Positions 1 to 7,534 are shown, counted from the stretch's first letter. The stretch: 11,960 nucleotides of DNA from JALZHR01 sp036388635 (GCA_036388635.1 DASVRL010000155.1:1-11960); one strand, 5' to 3'. Program-made: numbers and translations. Notes: generated from the letters alone by a model not told the origin.

Positions 1-56
1 AAAAGTAAAAAGGCAAAATTGAGAAATCGATTTCTCAATTTTGCCTTTTTACTTTT
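1..56. repeat. Perfect 56-bp palindrome, probable hairpin terminator
   Basis: Bases 1-28 are the exact reverse complement of bases 29-56, with the symmetry axis between positions 28 and 29 (centre AAATCGATTT). As RNA it would form a stem of about 26 bp closed by a minimal loop. Both arms contain a GGC/GCC block flanked by A or T runs, so the right arm ends in GCC followed by a T-rich stretch, like an intrinsic terminator. It probably ends transcription of a gene left of the window. It may extend beyond the window edge, because base 1 is already paired. A mobile palindromic repeat is an alternative reading. Confidence 0.75.
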
Positions 57-165
57 TACCTGATTCTGCACATCTAAATTTTGTATTTAATTTATAAGCT
101 AAATTCGACAGTTTTCCTTAAAATATAAAGCCGGTTTTAAAGAAAAACACAGATTAGCTATTTAA

Positions 166-189
166 TTGATTAATGGTTTCGATTACAAT
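166..189 (+). promoter_or_regulatory. Weak candidate promoter for phhA
   Basis: TACAAT at 184-189 matches five of six bases of the sigma70 -10 consensus. The hexamer 17 nt upstream of it (TTTAAT, 161-166) is a poor -35. A small inverted repeat, TTAAT-TG-ATTAA, lies at 162-173 and overlaps the -35 position, so it could be an operator. The predicted leader to the ATG at 255 would be about 60 nt. This is based only on visual consensus matching. Confidence 0.25.
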
Positions 190-254
190 TGTTTATTCGT
201 AGATATCTTTCTTTTTTGTTCGAGCATCTGAATTTGATAAAGGAGACGAGCCGA

Positions 255-1163
255 ATGCTGACCGAAACCGTTTCAACCGCCGCCGAACCTGCTTTTAAAA
301 TTTCCAATTTTGAAGTTAAAGACGAAGATTTACCCGAATTTCGCGATATGAAATTCGCGGAAATCAACCAGCTTCACATCGACCATCCGGGCGCCAATGA
401 TCTGGAATACCGCACGCGCCGCGATTACATCGCCTCGCTTTCCAAACAATTTCGTGAAACCGGCGTCATAACGGACGTCCGATACACGGAAGAAGAGCAG
501 GACATCTGGCGCGTCGTCGCCAGCCGGCTCGAAGAGCTGCAAGCCCGTCACGCCTGCGCTTTTTATCTCGAAGCCAAGAAAAAATTAGGCATCAGCAACC
601 AGCAGATTCCGCAGCTTTCGGAAATGAATCGTCGTTTGAAAAAACTGACTAATTTCCGGCTCGCGCCGATTGAAGGCTTGGTTGAAACGCGCGGGTTTCT
701 GAGCTGGCTTTCCTATCGCACGATGCTCTGCACGCAGTACATCCGCCACGCATCGCGCCCCGAATATACGCCCGAACCGGACATCGTCCACGAAGCCATC
801 GGACATATTCCTAATTTTACAAATCCCGATTTTGCGGACTTTTCACAGTTTATCGGTCACGGCGCGCGGATTGCGACCGACGAGCAATTGGAAGAACTCG
901 GACGACTCTACTGGTTTACGGTCGAATTCGGTTTGATTAGCGAAGGCAATGAAACGAAGGCTTTCGGCGCGGGTCTTCTGTCGAGCTTCGGCGAGCTGGA
1001 ACACGCTTTTACCAGCGCGGTCGAGCGTCGCCCGTTCGATTTAAAACAAGTCATCGACACGTCGTACAACTATTCGGAAATGCAACCGGTTTTGTATGTC
1101 ATTCCGTCGTATGCCGAATTAAAAGACGTCACGCGCAAGTATATCGAAAGTTTTGGAAAGTAA
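255..1163 (+). CDS. phhA: Phenylalanine 4-monooxygenase (aromatic amino acid hydroxylase)
   Basis: This enzyme hydroxylates phenylalanine to tyrosine using O2, tetrahydropterin and non-haem Fe(II), feeding the tyrosine degradation operon downstream. The iron-binding triad is visible: H179 and H184 in the HEAIGH motif, and E224 in FTVEFGL, 40 residues after the second His as in the human enzyme. PEPDIVHE just before the motif is also typical of the family. The start chosen is the ATG at 255, which has AAAGGAGA at 239-246 about 8 nt upstream. The frame stays open upstream to a TTG at 189, but that start lacks a ribosome site and would add an unneeded N-terminal stretch. The 302-residue product is close to the single-domain bacterial form and shows no ACT regulatory domain. 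No pterin carbinolamine dehydratase gene (phhB) is seen nearby. Its stop lies 1 nt from the stop of the convergent response regulator. Confidence 0.95.
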   Translation: MLTETVSTAAEPAFKISNFEVKDEDLPEFRDMKFAEINQLHIDHPGANDLEYRTRRDYIASLSKQFRETGVITDVRYTEEEQDIWRVVASRLEELQARHACAFYLEAKKKLGISNQQIPQLSEMNRRLKKLTNFRLAPIEGLVETRGFLSWLSYRTMLCTQYIRHASRPEYTPEPDIVHEAIGHIPNFTNPDFADFSQFIGHGARIATDEQLEELGRLYWFTVEFGLISEGNETKAFGAGLLSSFGELEHAFTSAVERRPFDLKQVIDTSYNYSEMQPVLYVIPSYAELKDVTRKYIESFGK

Positions 1164-1164
1164 T

Positions 1165-1560
1165 TCAATTTTGGTGATTGAGTATCAGTTCTTTGACAAT
1201 TTTTTGCAGTTCTTCCGGTTCGTAAGGCTTGACCAGATATTCTCGCGCGCCGGCGGCGAGAGCCTTTTTTATCTCGGATCTTTGACCGACCGCCGAGGTG
1301 AAGATTATCGGCACGTCCGGCTTGAGCGCGTGGATTTTCCGGCAGACTTCGATGCCTGAGCCGTCGGGCAGCCAATTGTCCAGCACGTATAAATCGAAAT
1401 GCTCGCTCTCCAGCAAAGAGAAGGCTTCGCGCAGGCTGCCGGCGAAAATGACGTCGTATTCCGAAAATAAGATGCTTAAAAGCTCACACGTGTCTTTGTC
1501 GTCTTCGACGCACAGAATTCTTTTTTTTGGTGAAGTGCCGATGTTAGAGTCTTCTTGCAC
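1165..1560 (-). CDS. Single-domain response regulator (CheY-like receiver)
   Basis: This is a 131-residue stand-alone receiver domain with no output domain. The conserved sites are all visible: the acidic cluster E19-D20-D21 after the first strand, the phosphoacceptor D61 in VLDNWLPDGSG, T88 at the end of strand four, and K111 in LVKPY. The start is a GTG at 1558-1560 with AAAGGGA (complement of 1566-1572) 5 nt upstream. It lies 46 nt downstream of the Crp/Fnr gene on the same strand, so the two may be cotranscribed. No histidine kinase lies in the window, so its partner is unknown. It could act as a phosphorelay intermediate or through protein-protein contact. It converges on phhA with a 1-nt gap and no terminator between them. 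Confidence 0.9.
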   Translation of the reverse strand: MQEDSNIGTSPKKRILCVEDDKDTCELLSILFSEYDVIFAGSLREAFSLLESEHFDLYVLDNWLPDGSGIEVCRKIHALKPDVPIIFTSAVGQRSEIKKALAAGAREYLVKPYEPEELQKIVKELILNHQN

Positions 1561-1606
1561 AGGATTCCCTTTGTTGATTGATTGAGCCGATTGCCGGGCG
1601 AAACTG

Positions 1607-2383
1607 TTACAGTTTCGACAAATTTTGCGGCGGCGTCTGCTGATTACCCGACATATTACTAAAATTTTTGTCGTTCAAGAATTTTTCGTATTCGTCTTTG
1701 ACGATAAAGTAACACTCGCAGGCGGATTGTTTCAGGCGTTCGAAATCGACGATTTCGATTTTGCCGCGACGATAGCGGATAATGCCGCTCGCTTGCAACG
1801 AATTGGCAATCATTCCGACGCTCGTCCGCTGGACGCCGAGCATATGCGAGAGAAATTCCTGCGTCAGAGATAATTGCTTATTGTTCGAGCGCTCGCACAT
1901 CACCGTCAGCCAGCGGCAAAGCCGCGCTTCAATCGTGTGAAAATGATTGCAGACGCACGTTTGCGAAATCTGTTTGATGACGACGTAAACGTAACGCAGG
2001 ACGACGTCGTGAAACGTTCCGTTTTTCTTAAATAAAGCGTGGATTACGCGCGCATCGACGCGAAAACAATCGGCGGCGACCTGCACCATCGCCTGATACG
2101 CCATTTCGCGCTGTCCGAGAATGCACGGCAGACCGACCATTCCTTCATATCCGGTATAGCCGACCTCGACGGTTTGTCCCTGTTCGGTTACGGCAAGCAG
2201 CGAAACCATTCCGGTATTCGGAAAATAGACGTAGCGAATCGCGTCGCCAGCCTGGTAGAGAACGTCGCCGGGCGCGAGTGACATCAATTCCAAATTAGAT
2301 TTGAGCAGGTCAATTTCTTCGGCTGGCAAAACAGAAAGCAGCCTGTTCCGAATCAAATGACGTGAATTTAATGTATTCGACAT
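1607..2383 (-). CDS. Crp/Fnr family transcriptional regulator
   Basis: A 258-residue protein with an N-terminal cyclic-nucleotide-binding-like beta-barrel (about residues 20-125, including LAPGDVLYQAGD), a long dimerisation helix (about 128-160) and a C-terminal winged helix-turn-helix (about 172-212, LTQEFLSHMLGVQRTSVG). The ACECY motif at 221-225 is typical of one large subgroup of the family. There is no FNR-like N-terminal Cys cluster and no clear cAMP-binding arginine-serine pair, so the ligand cannot be named. The C-terminal 20 or so residues are Asn/Gln-rich and look disordered. The ATG at 2381-2383 has only a weak purine-rich site upstream. It is transcribed divergently from hppD, so it may control the tyrosine operon, itself, or both; that is inferred from position only. 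Confidence 0.9.
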   Translation of the reverse strand: MSNTLNSRHLIRNRLLSVLPAEEIDLLKSNLELMSLAPGDVLYQAGDAIRYVYFPNTGMVSLLAVTEQGQTVEVGYTGYEGMVGLPCILGQREMAYQAMVQVAADCFRVDARVIHALFKKNGTFHDVVLRYVYVVIKQISQTCVCNHFHTIEARLCRWLTVMCERSNNKQLSLTQEFLSHMLGVQRTSVGMIANSLQASGIIRYRRGKIEIVDFERLKQSACECYFIVKDEYEKFLNDKNFSNMSGNQQTPPQNLSKL

Positions 2384-2817
2384 ACATCGCTTGCGCGTCA
2401 GAGTTCCAAATTTTCGTCTTTATAACGGGTAAGCCTTGTATTATTTACCGTAAACTGCCGGAAAATACAATATCAACACAAAAGAGTCCGGGGAAACAAA
2501 TTCGTGTTTGGAAAACGAATTCATTCTGAACGCAAACGCTGCAATTTGTCTGTTGCGTATCCGACATAACGCGAAAATTTTTATAATCAGCGGGTAAAAA
2601 CGAAATTGAATTCGAGGGCGACCGCGTTTTAATATTGGTGAAAATAAGATTCGTCTAATACCGGCGATACATTATAATCAAAGGAAGATTTTCGTTCACG
2701 CCGCTGGCGTGCGCAAAGCATTGATTGAAAATTGCGAAAACACAAATATGCCGGAATTGACTGTTTGAAATTTAGCATCGAAAAATATATAAAATCGGAA
2801 TTTATAAAGAGGCAATT
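2384..2817. other. Divergent intergenic region between the crp-type gene and hppD
   Basis: I see no convincing gene in these 434 AT-rich bases. Several short dyads are visible and could be regulator sites: TTTAC-C-GTAAA at 2443-2453 (near the crp-type gene), AATTCGT-N9-ACGAATT at 2499-2521, and CACGCC-GCT-GGCGTG at 2697-2711. None closely matches the E. coli CRP (TGTGA-N6-TCACA) or FNR (TTGAT-N4-ATCAA) consensus. A TATAAT hexamer lies at 2673-2678 without a good -35. The best promoter is listed separately at 2765-2793. Confidence 0.5.
2765..2793 (+). promoter_or_regulatory. Candidate sigma70 promoter for the hppD operon
   Basis: TTGAAA at 2765-2770 and TATAAA at 2788-2793 each match five of six consensus bases and are separated by the ideal 17 nt. 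Initiation would fall near 2800, giving a short leader that contains the ribosome site AAAGAGG (2806-2812) 5 nt before the hppD ATG. It is the only good hexamer pair I see close upstream of the operon. No operator overlaps it obviously. Confidence 0.5.
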
Positions 2818-3933
2818 ATGACAGAAGAAAAAAATCCTTTAGGTTTGAAGAAAATACATCACGTCGAGTTTTACGTCGGCAACGCCAAGCAAGCCGAGTT
2901 TTATTATCGCAAGGCGTTCGGTTTTTCGCGCGCGGCTTATTCGGGCTTGGAAACGGGCAACCGCGAAACGACTTCGTACGTGATGCGGCAGAATCGCGTC
3001 AATTTAGTTTTGACGACGCCGCTTTCGCCCGAACACGAAGCCGCCGAGCATATAAAGCTGCACGGCGACGGCGTGCGCGATATTGCTTTTCAGGTCGAAG
3101 ACGCCGACCAGGCTTTTCACGAAGCCGTCGCGCGCGGCGCGCGCGCCTTCGTCGAGCCGCACGATTCGGCGGACGAAAACGGCTCGGTGCGCCGCGCCGC
3201 GATTCACACTTACGGCGATACGATTCACTCGTTTATTTCCTACAATACCGCGAACAACGGGCACAATTACAACGGCATTTTTCTGCCCGGTTTCGTCGCG
3301 CAGGAAGTAAAAGGCGACGACGTCGGAATCGTTCTGGTCGACCACATCGTCGGCAATGTCGAGCTGGGAAAAATGAATTTCTGGTGCGATTTTTACCGCG
3401 ACGTAATGGGTTTCGAGCGTTACATCACGTTTGACGACAAAGATATTTCGACCGAATATTCGGCTTTGATGTCGATTGTAATGTCGGACGGCGGGCACAA
3501 CATCAAATTTCCGATAAACGAGCCGGCGGAAGGCAAAGGCGGCAAAAGCCAGATTCAGGAATACATCGACTTTTACCGTTCGGCGGGCGCGCAGCACGTC
3601 GCGCTCTTGTGCAAAGACATTCTGCAAACGGTCGAAAAATTACAGGCAAACGGCGTCGAATTTCTGCGCGTTCCCGACACGTATTACGACGAATTGCCGA
3701 AGCGCGTCGATTGCTTTGACGAGAATATCGAAGATTTGAAACGTCTCGGAATTCTGGTTGACAGCGACGACGAAGGCTATCTGTTGCAGATTTTCAGCAA
3801 GCCGGTCGAAGACCGTCCGACGGTTTTTTATGAAATTCTGCAAAGAAAAGGCTGCAAAGGTTTCGGCAAAGGCAATTTTAAAGCGTTGTTCGTCTCGATC
3901 GAAGAAGAACAACGCCGGCGCGGGAATTTATAA
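2818..3933 (+). CDS. hppD: 4-hydroxyphenylpyruvate dioxygenase
   Basis: The enzyme converts 4-hydroxyphenylpyruvate and O2 to homogentisate and CO2, the committed step of tyrosine degradation in the cytoplasm. The 371-residue length fits the family. Two vicinal-oxygen-chelate domains are visible. The N-terminal one starts at IHHVEFYVGNAKQAEFYY and the catalytic C-terminal one at VDHIVGNV. The Fe(II) ligands are H176 (VDHIVG), H260 (AQHVALL) and E339 (FYEILQRKG), with the conserved GFGKGNFKALF near the C-terminus. The ATG at 2818 has AAAGAGG 5 nt upstream. It is the first gene of a tight plus-strand operon, and the next ATG begins 2 nt after its stop. Confidence 0.97.
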   Translation: MTEEKNPLGLKKIHHVEFYVGNAKQAEFYYRKAFGFSRAAYSGLETGNRETTSYVMRQNRVNLVLTTPLSPEHEAAEHIKLHGDGVRDIAFQVEDADQAFHEAVARGARAFVEPHDSADENGSVRRAAIHTYGDTIHSFISYNTANNGHNYNGIFLPGFVAQEVKGDDVGIVLVDHIVGNVELGKMNFWCDFYRDVMGFERYITFDDKDISTEYSALMSIVMSDGGHNIKFPINEPAEGKGGKSQIQEYIDFYRSAGAQHVALLCKDILQTVEKLQANGVEFLRVPDTYYDELPKRVDCFDENIEDLKRLGILVDSDDEGYLLQIFSKPVEDRPTVFYEILQRKGCKGFGKGNFKALFVSIEEEQRRRGNL

Positions 3934-3935
3934 TT

Positions 3936-4148
3936 ATGGAAAAACCGATCAATAAATATTGCCCGCGTTCGGGCGAGCGCGTCGCCGCCGATTCGCTGAC
4001 GGCTTACAAAGGTTTTGTCGTCGGTTTCTGCAATCCGCATTGTCGCGACGATTTTCAGGCAAACGTTTCGACGCGCCCGAACGACACGATTTATTTCGAC
4101 GCCGTCATCAAAGAGTTTGAACTCGAACGCTTTGCCGTAAATACGTAA
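3936..4148 (+). CDS. Small Cys-rich putative metal-binding protein
   Basis: A 70-residue protein with the pattern C9-P-R-S-G and, 18 residues later, GFC32-N-P-H35-C36-RDDF. This looks like a one-finger metal site of the YHS/TRASH type (a Cys near the N-terminus and a CxxC or CxHC cluster after a turn), followed by a helical tail. There is no signal peptide or membrane segment, so it should be cytoplasmic. It begins 2 nt after the hppD stop and ends 3 nt before the next gene, so translation is likely coupled to hppD. A role in iron supply to, or protection of, the Fe(II) dioxygenases of this operon is possible but is inference from context. I do not recognise a named family with certainty. Confidence 0.75.
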   Translation: MEKPINKYCPRSGERVAADSLTAYKGFVVGFCNPHCRDDFQANVSTRPNDTIYFDAVIKEFELERFAVNT

Positions 4149-4151
4149 ACT

Positions 4152-4646
4152 ATGAGCGCAGAAGAAGTTTCGATAACTTTTCACAAAGGCGGCGCGAAAA
4201 AGCAGGACACAATCGTTATCGAATCAGCCCGGCAGAAACACGTTTTCAGGGCTTGGCGACAGGGAATAATTCCGCACGAGATGGTTCATTACGCGGTCGA
4301 GAAAGTTTTCGGCGAGCTGCGCGGTTTTATACGTTTTATCGGCGACGGCGTGAAAGACGCCGACGTTTTGGAAAAAGGCGGCGTTCCGGCTTTGTATTCC
4401 GAAGCGCTGGTCAACGTTTTTCAGCAGGAGCTGTTCGGCGTTTTGCCGCCTGAAAACGAGACTTTTCTCGAATATTTCAACGAAATCTCGCGCCGCGAAA
4501 CGAAATTTTCCAAAGCGCAGGATTTTTTTGAATACGCGCCGGACAAAGCTAAAATCGAACAGGCGCGCGAGCTTTTGCGTGAATTGACCGAAAGCTGGAA
4601 CCATCTGCCCGAAGGCGAGCAGATAAAATTTAGTTTATCTTTGTAA
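4152..4646 (+). CDS. Conserved-looking protein of unknown function with an HExxH sequence
   Basis: A 164-residue protein. After an N-terminal beta-rich section comes IPHEMVHYAVE, which contains H42-E43-M-V-H46 and a following E50. HExxH is the zinc site of many metalloproteases, but the product is short. I recall similar small bacterial proteins with an HDLxHYxVE version of this segment and no proven protease activity, so a metal-binding or structural role is equally likely. The rest is helical and acidic, with a charged segment at about 120-150, and there is no signal peptide. It sits between the Cys-rich protein and hmgA, with 3-nt and 12-nt spacers, clearly in the same operon. The function is unknown. 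Confidence 0.75.
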   Translation: MSAEEVSITFHKGGAKKQDTIVIESARQKHVFRAWRQGIIPHEMVHYAVEKVFGELRGFIRFIGDGVKDADVLEKGGVPALYSEALVNVFQQELFGVLPPENETFLEYFNEISRRETKFSKAQDFFEYAPDKAKIEQARELLRELTESWNHLPEGEQIKFSLSL

Positions 4647-4658
4647 GGGAAATCCGAA

Positions 4659-5969
4659 ATGACGTCTCCGATTGCAGGCAAGGAAGAATTGATTTATCAA
4701 TCAGGTTTCGGCAATGAATTTGCGACCGAGGCAGCGAAAGGCGCGCTGCCTGTCGGGCAAAACTCGCCGCAGAAAGCGCCTTTGGGACTTTACGCCGAGC
4801 AGTTTTCGGGCACGGCTTTCACCGCGCCGCGCGCTTTAAACAAAAGAACCTGGACGTATCGCATTCGCCCTTCGGTTTTGCACAAACCGTTTCGACAAAT
4901 CGAAAACAAACTGCTGAAATCCTCGCCGTTTGACGAAATCGTCACGACGCCGAATCAACTGCGCTGGAACCCGCTTCCGCTGCCGGACGCGGAAACCGAT
5001 TTCGTCGACGGTTTGACGACGATTGCCGGAAACGGCGATTTGTTTTCGCAAACGGGAATCGCGGTTCATATTTATCGCGCCAACAAGTCGATGGACGAAC
5101 GGTTTTTCTATAACGCCGACGGCGAAATGCTTATCGTGCCGGAAAAAGGACGGCTCGGAATTTTGACCGAGCTCGGCGCGCTGCGCGTCGGCGCGGGCGA
5201 AATCGCCGTCATTCCGCGCGGTTTAAAATTTCGCGTCGCGCTCGGCGATGCGCAAGTGCGCGGCTACATCTGCGAAAACTACGGCGCGCAGCTTCGCCTG
5301 CCCGATTTAGGTCCTATAGGCGCCAACGGCTTGGCGAATGCGCGCGATTTTGAAACGCCCGTCGCCTGGTTTGAAGACCGCGAAGGCGAGATGGAAATCG
5401 TCGCCAAATTCGGCGGCAATCTGTGGGCTTGCGAAACCGACCATTCGCCTCTGGATGTCGTCGCTTGGCACGGAAACTACGCGCCTTATAAATACGATTT
5501 GCGAAAATTTAACACCATCGGCTCGATCAGCTTCGACCACCCGGACCCGTCGATTTTTACGGTTCTGACTTCGCCTTCCGGCGAAGCGGGCACGGCAAAC
5601 GTCGATTTCGTCATCTTTCCCGACCGCTGGCTCGTCGCCGAAAACACCTTTCGCCCGCCGTGGTATCACCGCAACATTATGAGCGAATATATGGGCTTGG
5701 TTTACGGTCAATACGATGCGAAGGAAGAAGGTTTCGTCGCCGGCGGCGGCAGCTTGCACAATCAAATGTCGGCACACGGACCCGACCTCGACGCGTTTGA
5801 AAAAGCCTCGAACGCCGATCTGCAGCCGCAGAAGCTTTCGGGAACAATGGCTTTTATGTTCGAGTCGCGCTACATCATTCGCCCGACGCGCTTTGCGATG
5901 GAAACCGACGCTTTGCAGCCCGAATACTTTGAAGTCTGGCAAAAACTGAAAAAGAATTTTAAGATGTAG
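4659..5969 (+). CDS. hmgA: Homogentisate 1,2-dioxygenase
   Basis: This non-haem Fe(II) enzyme opens the homogentisate ring with O2 to give maleylacetoacetate. The 436-residue length matches the bacterial and human enzymes. The iron ligands are visible with the same spacing as human H335/E341/H371: H337 (WYHRN), E343 (MSEYMG) and H373 (SAHGPD), with H367 (SLHNQ) as the conserved acid-base histidine. The N-terminal YQSGFGNEFATEA and the FRPPWYHRN segment are also typical. The ATG at 4659 has AAGGGA at 4646-4651 upstream, overlapping the previous stop region. The Uma2-type gene starts 2 nt after its stop. Confidence 0.97.
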   Translation: MTSPIAGKEELIYQSGFGNEFATEAAKGALPVGQNSPQKAPLGLYAEQFSGTAFTAPRALNKRTWTYRIRPSVLHKPFRQIENKLLKSSPFDEIVTTPNQLRWNPLPLPDAETDFVDGLTTIAGNGDLFSQTGIAVHIYRANKSMDERFFYNADGEMLIVPEKGRLGILTELGALRVGAGEIAVIPRGLKFRVALGDAQVRGYICENYGAQLRLPDLGPIGANGLANARDFETPVAWFEDREGEMEIVAKFGGNLWACETDHSPLDVVAWHGNYAPYKYDLRKFNTIGSISFDHPDPSIFTVLTSPSGEAGTANVDFVIFPDRWLVAENTFRPPWYHRNIMSEYMGLVYGQYDAKEEGFVAGGGSLHNQMSAHGPDLDAFEKASNADLQPQKLSGTMAFMFESRYIIRPTRFAMETDALQPEYFEVWQKLKKNFKM

Positions 5970-5971
5970 CT

Positions 5972-6586
5972 ATGCTGGCGCAGGAAAAACTCAAATATAC
6001 TTTGGACGATTACATCGAACTGGAAAGAACCAGCGAAGAACGCCTGGAATTTTGGGACGGAAACGTCTGGTCGATGAGCGGCGCGAGTTTGCGGCATAAT
6101 CAAGTTCAAGGCAATATCTATTTCGCTTTGCGCTCAAAATTACAAGGTAAAGGTTGCAGTATTTTTTCTTCTGATATGCGTGTCAAAGTTCCAGTTTACT
6201 CGCCTTACCGTTATCCTGATTTATCGGCACTAGGCGGTGAAGCAGAAGTTGAAAAATTTAAAGGTCTTGACGTTTTGATTAATCCGCAGCTAATCGTCGA
6301 AATTCTTTCGGATTCGACGGAAGCTTTTGACCGCGGCGACAAATTCACTTATTACAAATCAATCGAAAGCTTTATCGAGTATTTACTCATCGCGCAGCAT
6401 CGTCCGCACGTTACGCAATACGTCAAACAGAGCGATAATTCCTGGTCTTACAAGGAAGTCAACGAGCTTTCGGAAAAAATTTATATCGCCTCGCTTGCTT
6501 GTGAATTAAATCTCGACGAGATTTATCAAGATGTTGTTTTTCCCTCAGATGTCTTACCATTTCAAAGGGGAGAATTTCTCGAATAA
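5972..6586 (+). CDS. Uma2 family (DUF820) PD-(D/E)XK nuclease-like protein
   Basis: A 204-residue protein with the full family signature: YTLDDYIELE at the N-terminus, a glutamate in LEFWDG, H42, YPDL with D83, PQLIVEILSDST with E110, and DRGDKFTYYKSI with K124. These match the acidic and lysine positions of a PD-(D/E)XK active site, so catalytic residues appear intact. Biological roles of the family are poorly known; members are often present in many copies in cyanobacteria and some other phyla. It is embedded between hmgA (2-nt gap) and the next gene (stop immediately followed by ATG), although it has no evident metabolic role. Its codons are more AT-rich (TTA, AAA, TTT) than those of its neighbours, which suggests later insertion into the operon. 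Confidence 0.9.
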   Translation: MLAQEKLKYTLDDYIELERTSEERLEFWDGNVWSMSGASLRHNQVQGNIYFALRSKLQGKGCSIFSSDMRVKVPVYSPYRYPDLSALGGEAEVEKFKGLDVLINPQLIVEILSDSTEAFDRGDKFTYYKSIESFIEYLLIAQHRPHVTQYVKQSDNSWSYKEVNELSEKIYIASLACELNLDEIYQDVVFPSDVLPFQRGEFLE

Positions 6587-7495
6587 ATGAGCGAACACAT
6601 CCAAGAATCCGTCCGCGCTTTGCTCGCCGGAATTGTCGATTACGCGGGACTTTTTCCGCCGTCCGCGCTTTCGATGCCGGAAGCGGTCATCAATTACGCG
6701 ACTTACAAAAACAGCAATTACAGCTGGATGCTCGGACGTTTCGTCGTGCCGGTCAGCCGACTCGGCGAATTTACCGAAAGCGCGAAAGATTTTTTTACGC
6801 GCGGCGGGCAGCAGGACGCCTGGAAGCTGAGCGTGCTGGCAAGCGAAGACATTTACGAAACCGTGCGCCTCGTCGAAGATTTTAACGCCGAATACGCGCC
6901 TTATGCCGAGTGCGACGCGCTCGAGATAAAAGCCGATTCCGCTTCGATAATCGGAGAATACGCCGAAGCCATTCCGCCGCAGTTCACAAATTATTTTGAA
7001 ATTCCGATTGTCGGTAAAGATTTTGGCGAAATGGTCGTGGCGTTGGCAATGACCAAGCAGCGCGCCAAGCTTCGCACCGGCGGCACGACGCCGGAAGCCT
7101 TTCCGCGACCGGACGAAATCACGCGTTTTATACGAACCTGCTCGGCGGCAAACGTTCCGTTTAAAGCCACCGCCGGACTGCACCACCCGGTTCGCTGCCA
7201 AAAATCGCTGACTTACGAAAAAAACGCGCCGGTCGGAATGATGTACGGTTTTCTGAACGTTTTTCTGGCGGCGGCGTTTGCGCGGCAAGGCTTTAAGCCG
7301 AGTTTGCTCAACGAATTGCTGGAAGACGAATGGGCTGAAAGTTTTATTTTTGACTCGCACGGCGTCTGGTGGCGGCAGGAGCATTTTTTGAGCACCGCGT
7401 ATCTGAAACTGCTGCGCGAACGCGGCGCGATTTCCTTCGGCTCGTGCTCATTTGAAGAGCCGATCACCGACTTACAGGATTTGGAGATTTTGTAA
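6587..7495 (+). CDS. Protein of unknown function in the tyrosine degradation operon
   Basis: A 302-residue soluble protein without a signal peptide. Segments that look like conserved motifs are DYAGLFPP (18-25), KLRTGG (161-166), KATAGLHHPVR (193-203), and GSCSFEEP (285-292). The alternation of short hydrophobic strands ending in charged motifs with helices suggests a (beta/alpha) barrel with basic residues (K161, R163, K193, R203, H199/H200) that could bind a carboxylate substrate. I recall similar proteins as uncharacterised. Its ATG directly follows the Uma2-type stop, and a purine-rich AAAGGGGAG lies about 15 nt upstream inside that gene. Its position next to fahA, in an operon without a recognisable maleylacetoacetate isomerase, makes it a candidate for that step or for removal of a by-product. 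That is inference only. Confidence 0.8.
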   Translation: MSEHIQESVRALLAGIVDYAGLFPPSALSMPEAVINYATYKNSNYSWMLGRFVVPVSRLGEFTESAKDFFTRGGQQDAWKLSVLASEDIYETVRLVEDFNAEYAPYAECDALEIKADSASIIGEYAEAIPPQFTNYFEIPIVGKDFGEMVVALAMTKQRAKLRTGGTTPEAFPRPDEITRFIRTCSAANVPFKATAGLHHPVRCQKSLTYEKNAPVGMMYGFLNVFLAAAFARQGFKPSLLNELLEDEWAESFIFDSHGVWWRQEHFLSTAYLKLLRERGAISFGSCSFEEPITDLQDLEIL

Positions 7496-7534
7496 AGAAA
7501 CCGACGACAGTGCGGAAACGAATGTAATTTTCTT

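Noticed and set aside
189..254. 22-residue N-terminal extension of PhhA from a TTG start
   Set aside because: The ATG at 255 has an AAAGGAGA site at the right distance, while the TTG at 189 has none and overlaps the candidate -10 element.
6554..7384. 276-codon minus-strand open frame opposite the 302-residue gene
   Set aside because: The translation is rich in Arg, Phe and Val without domain logic, as expected from the antisense of a codon-biased gene. The plus-strand frame has motif-like segments and operon spacing.
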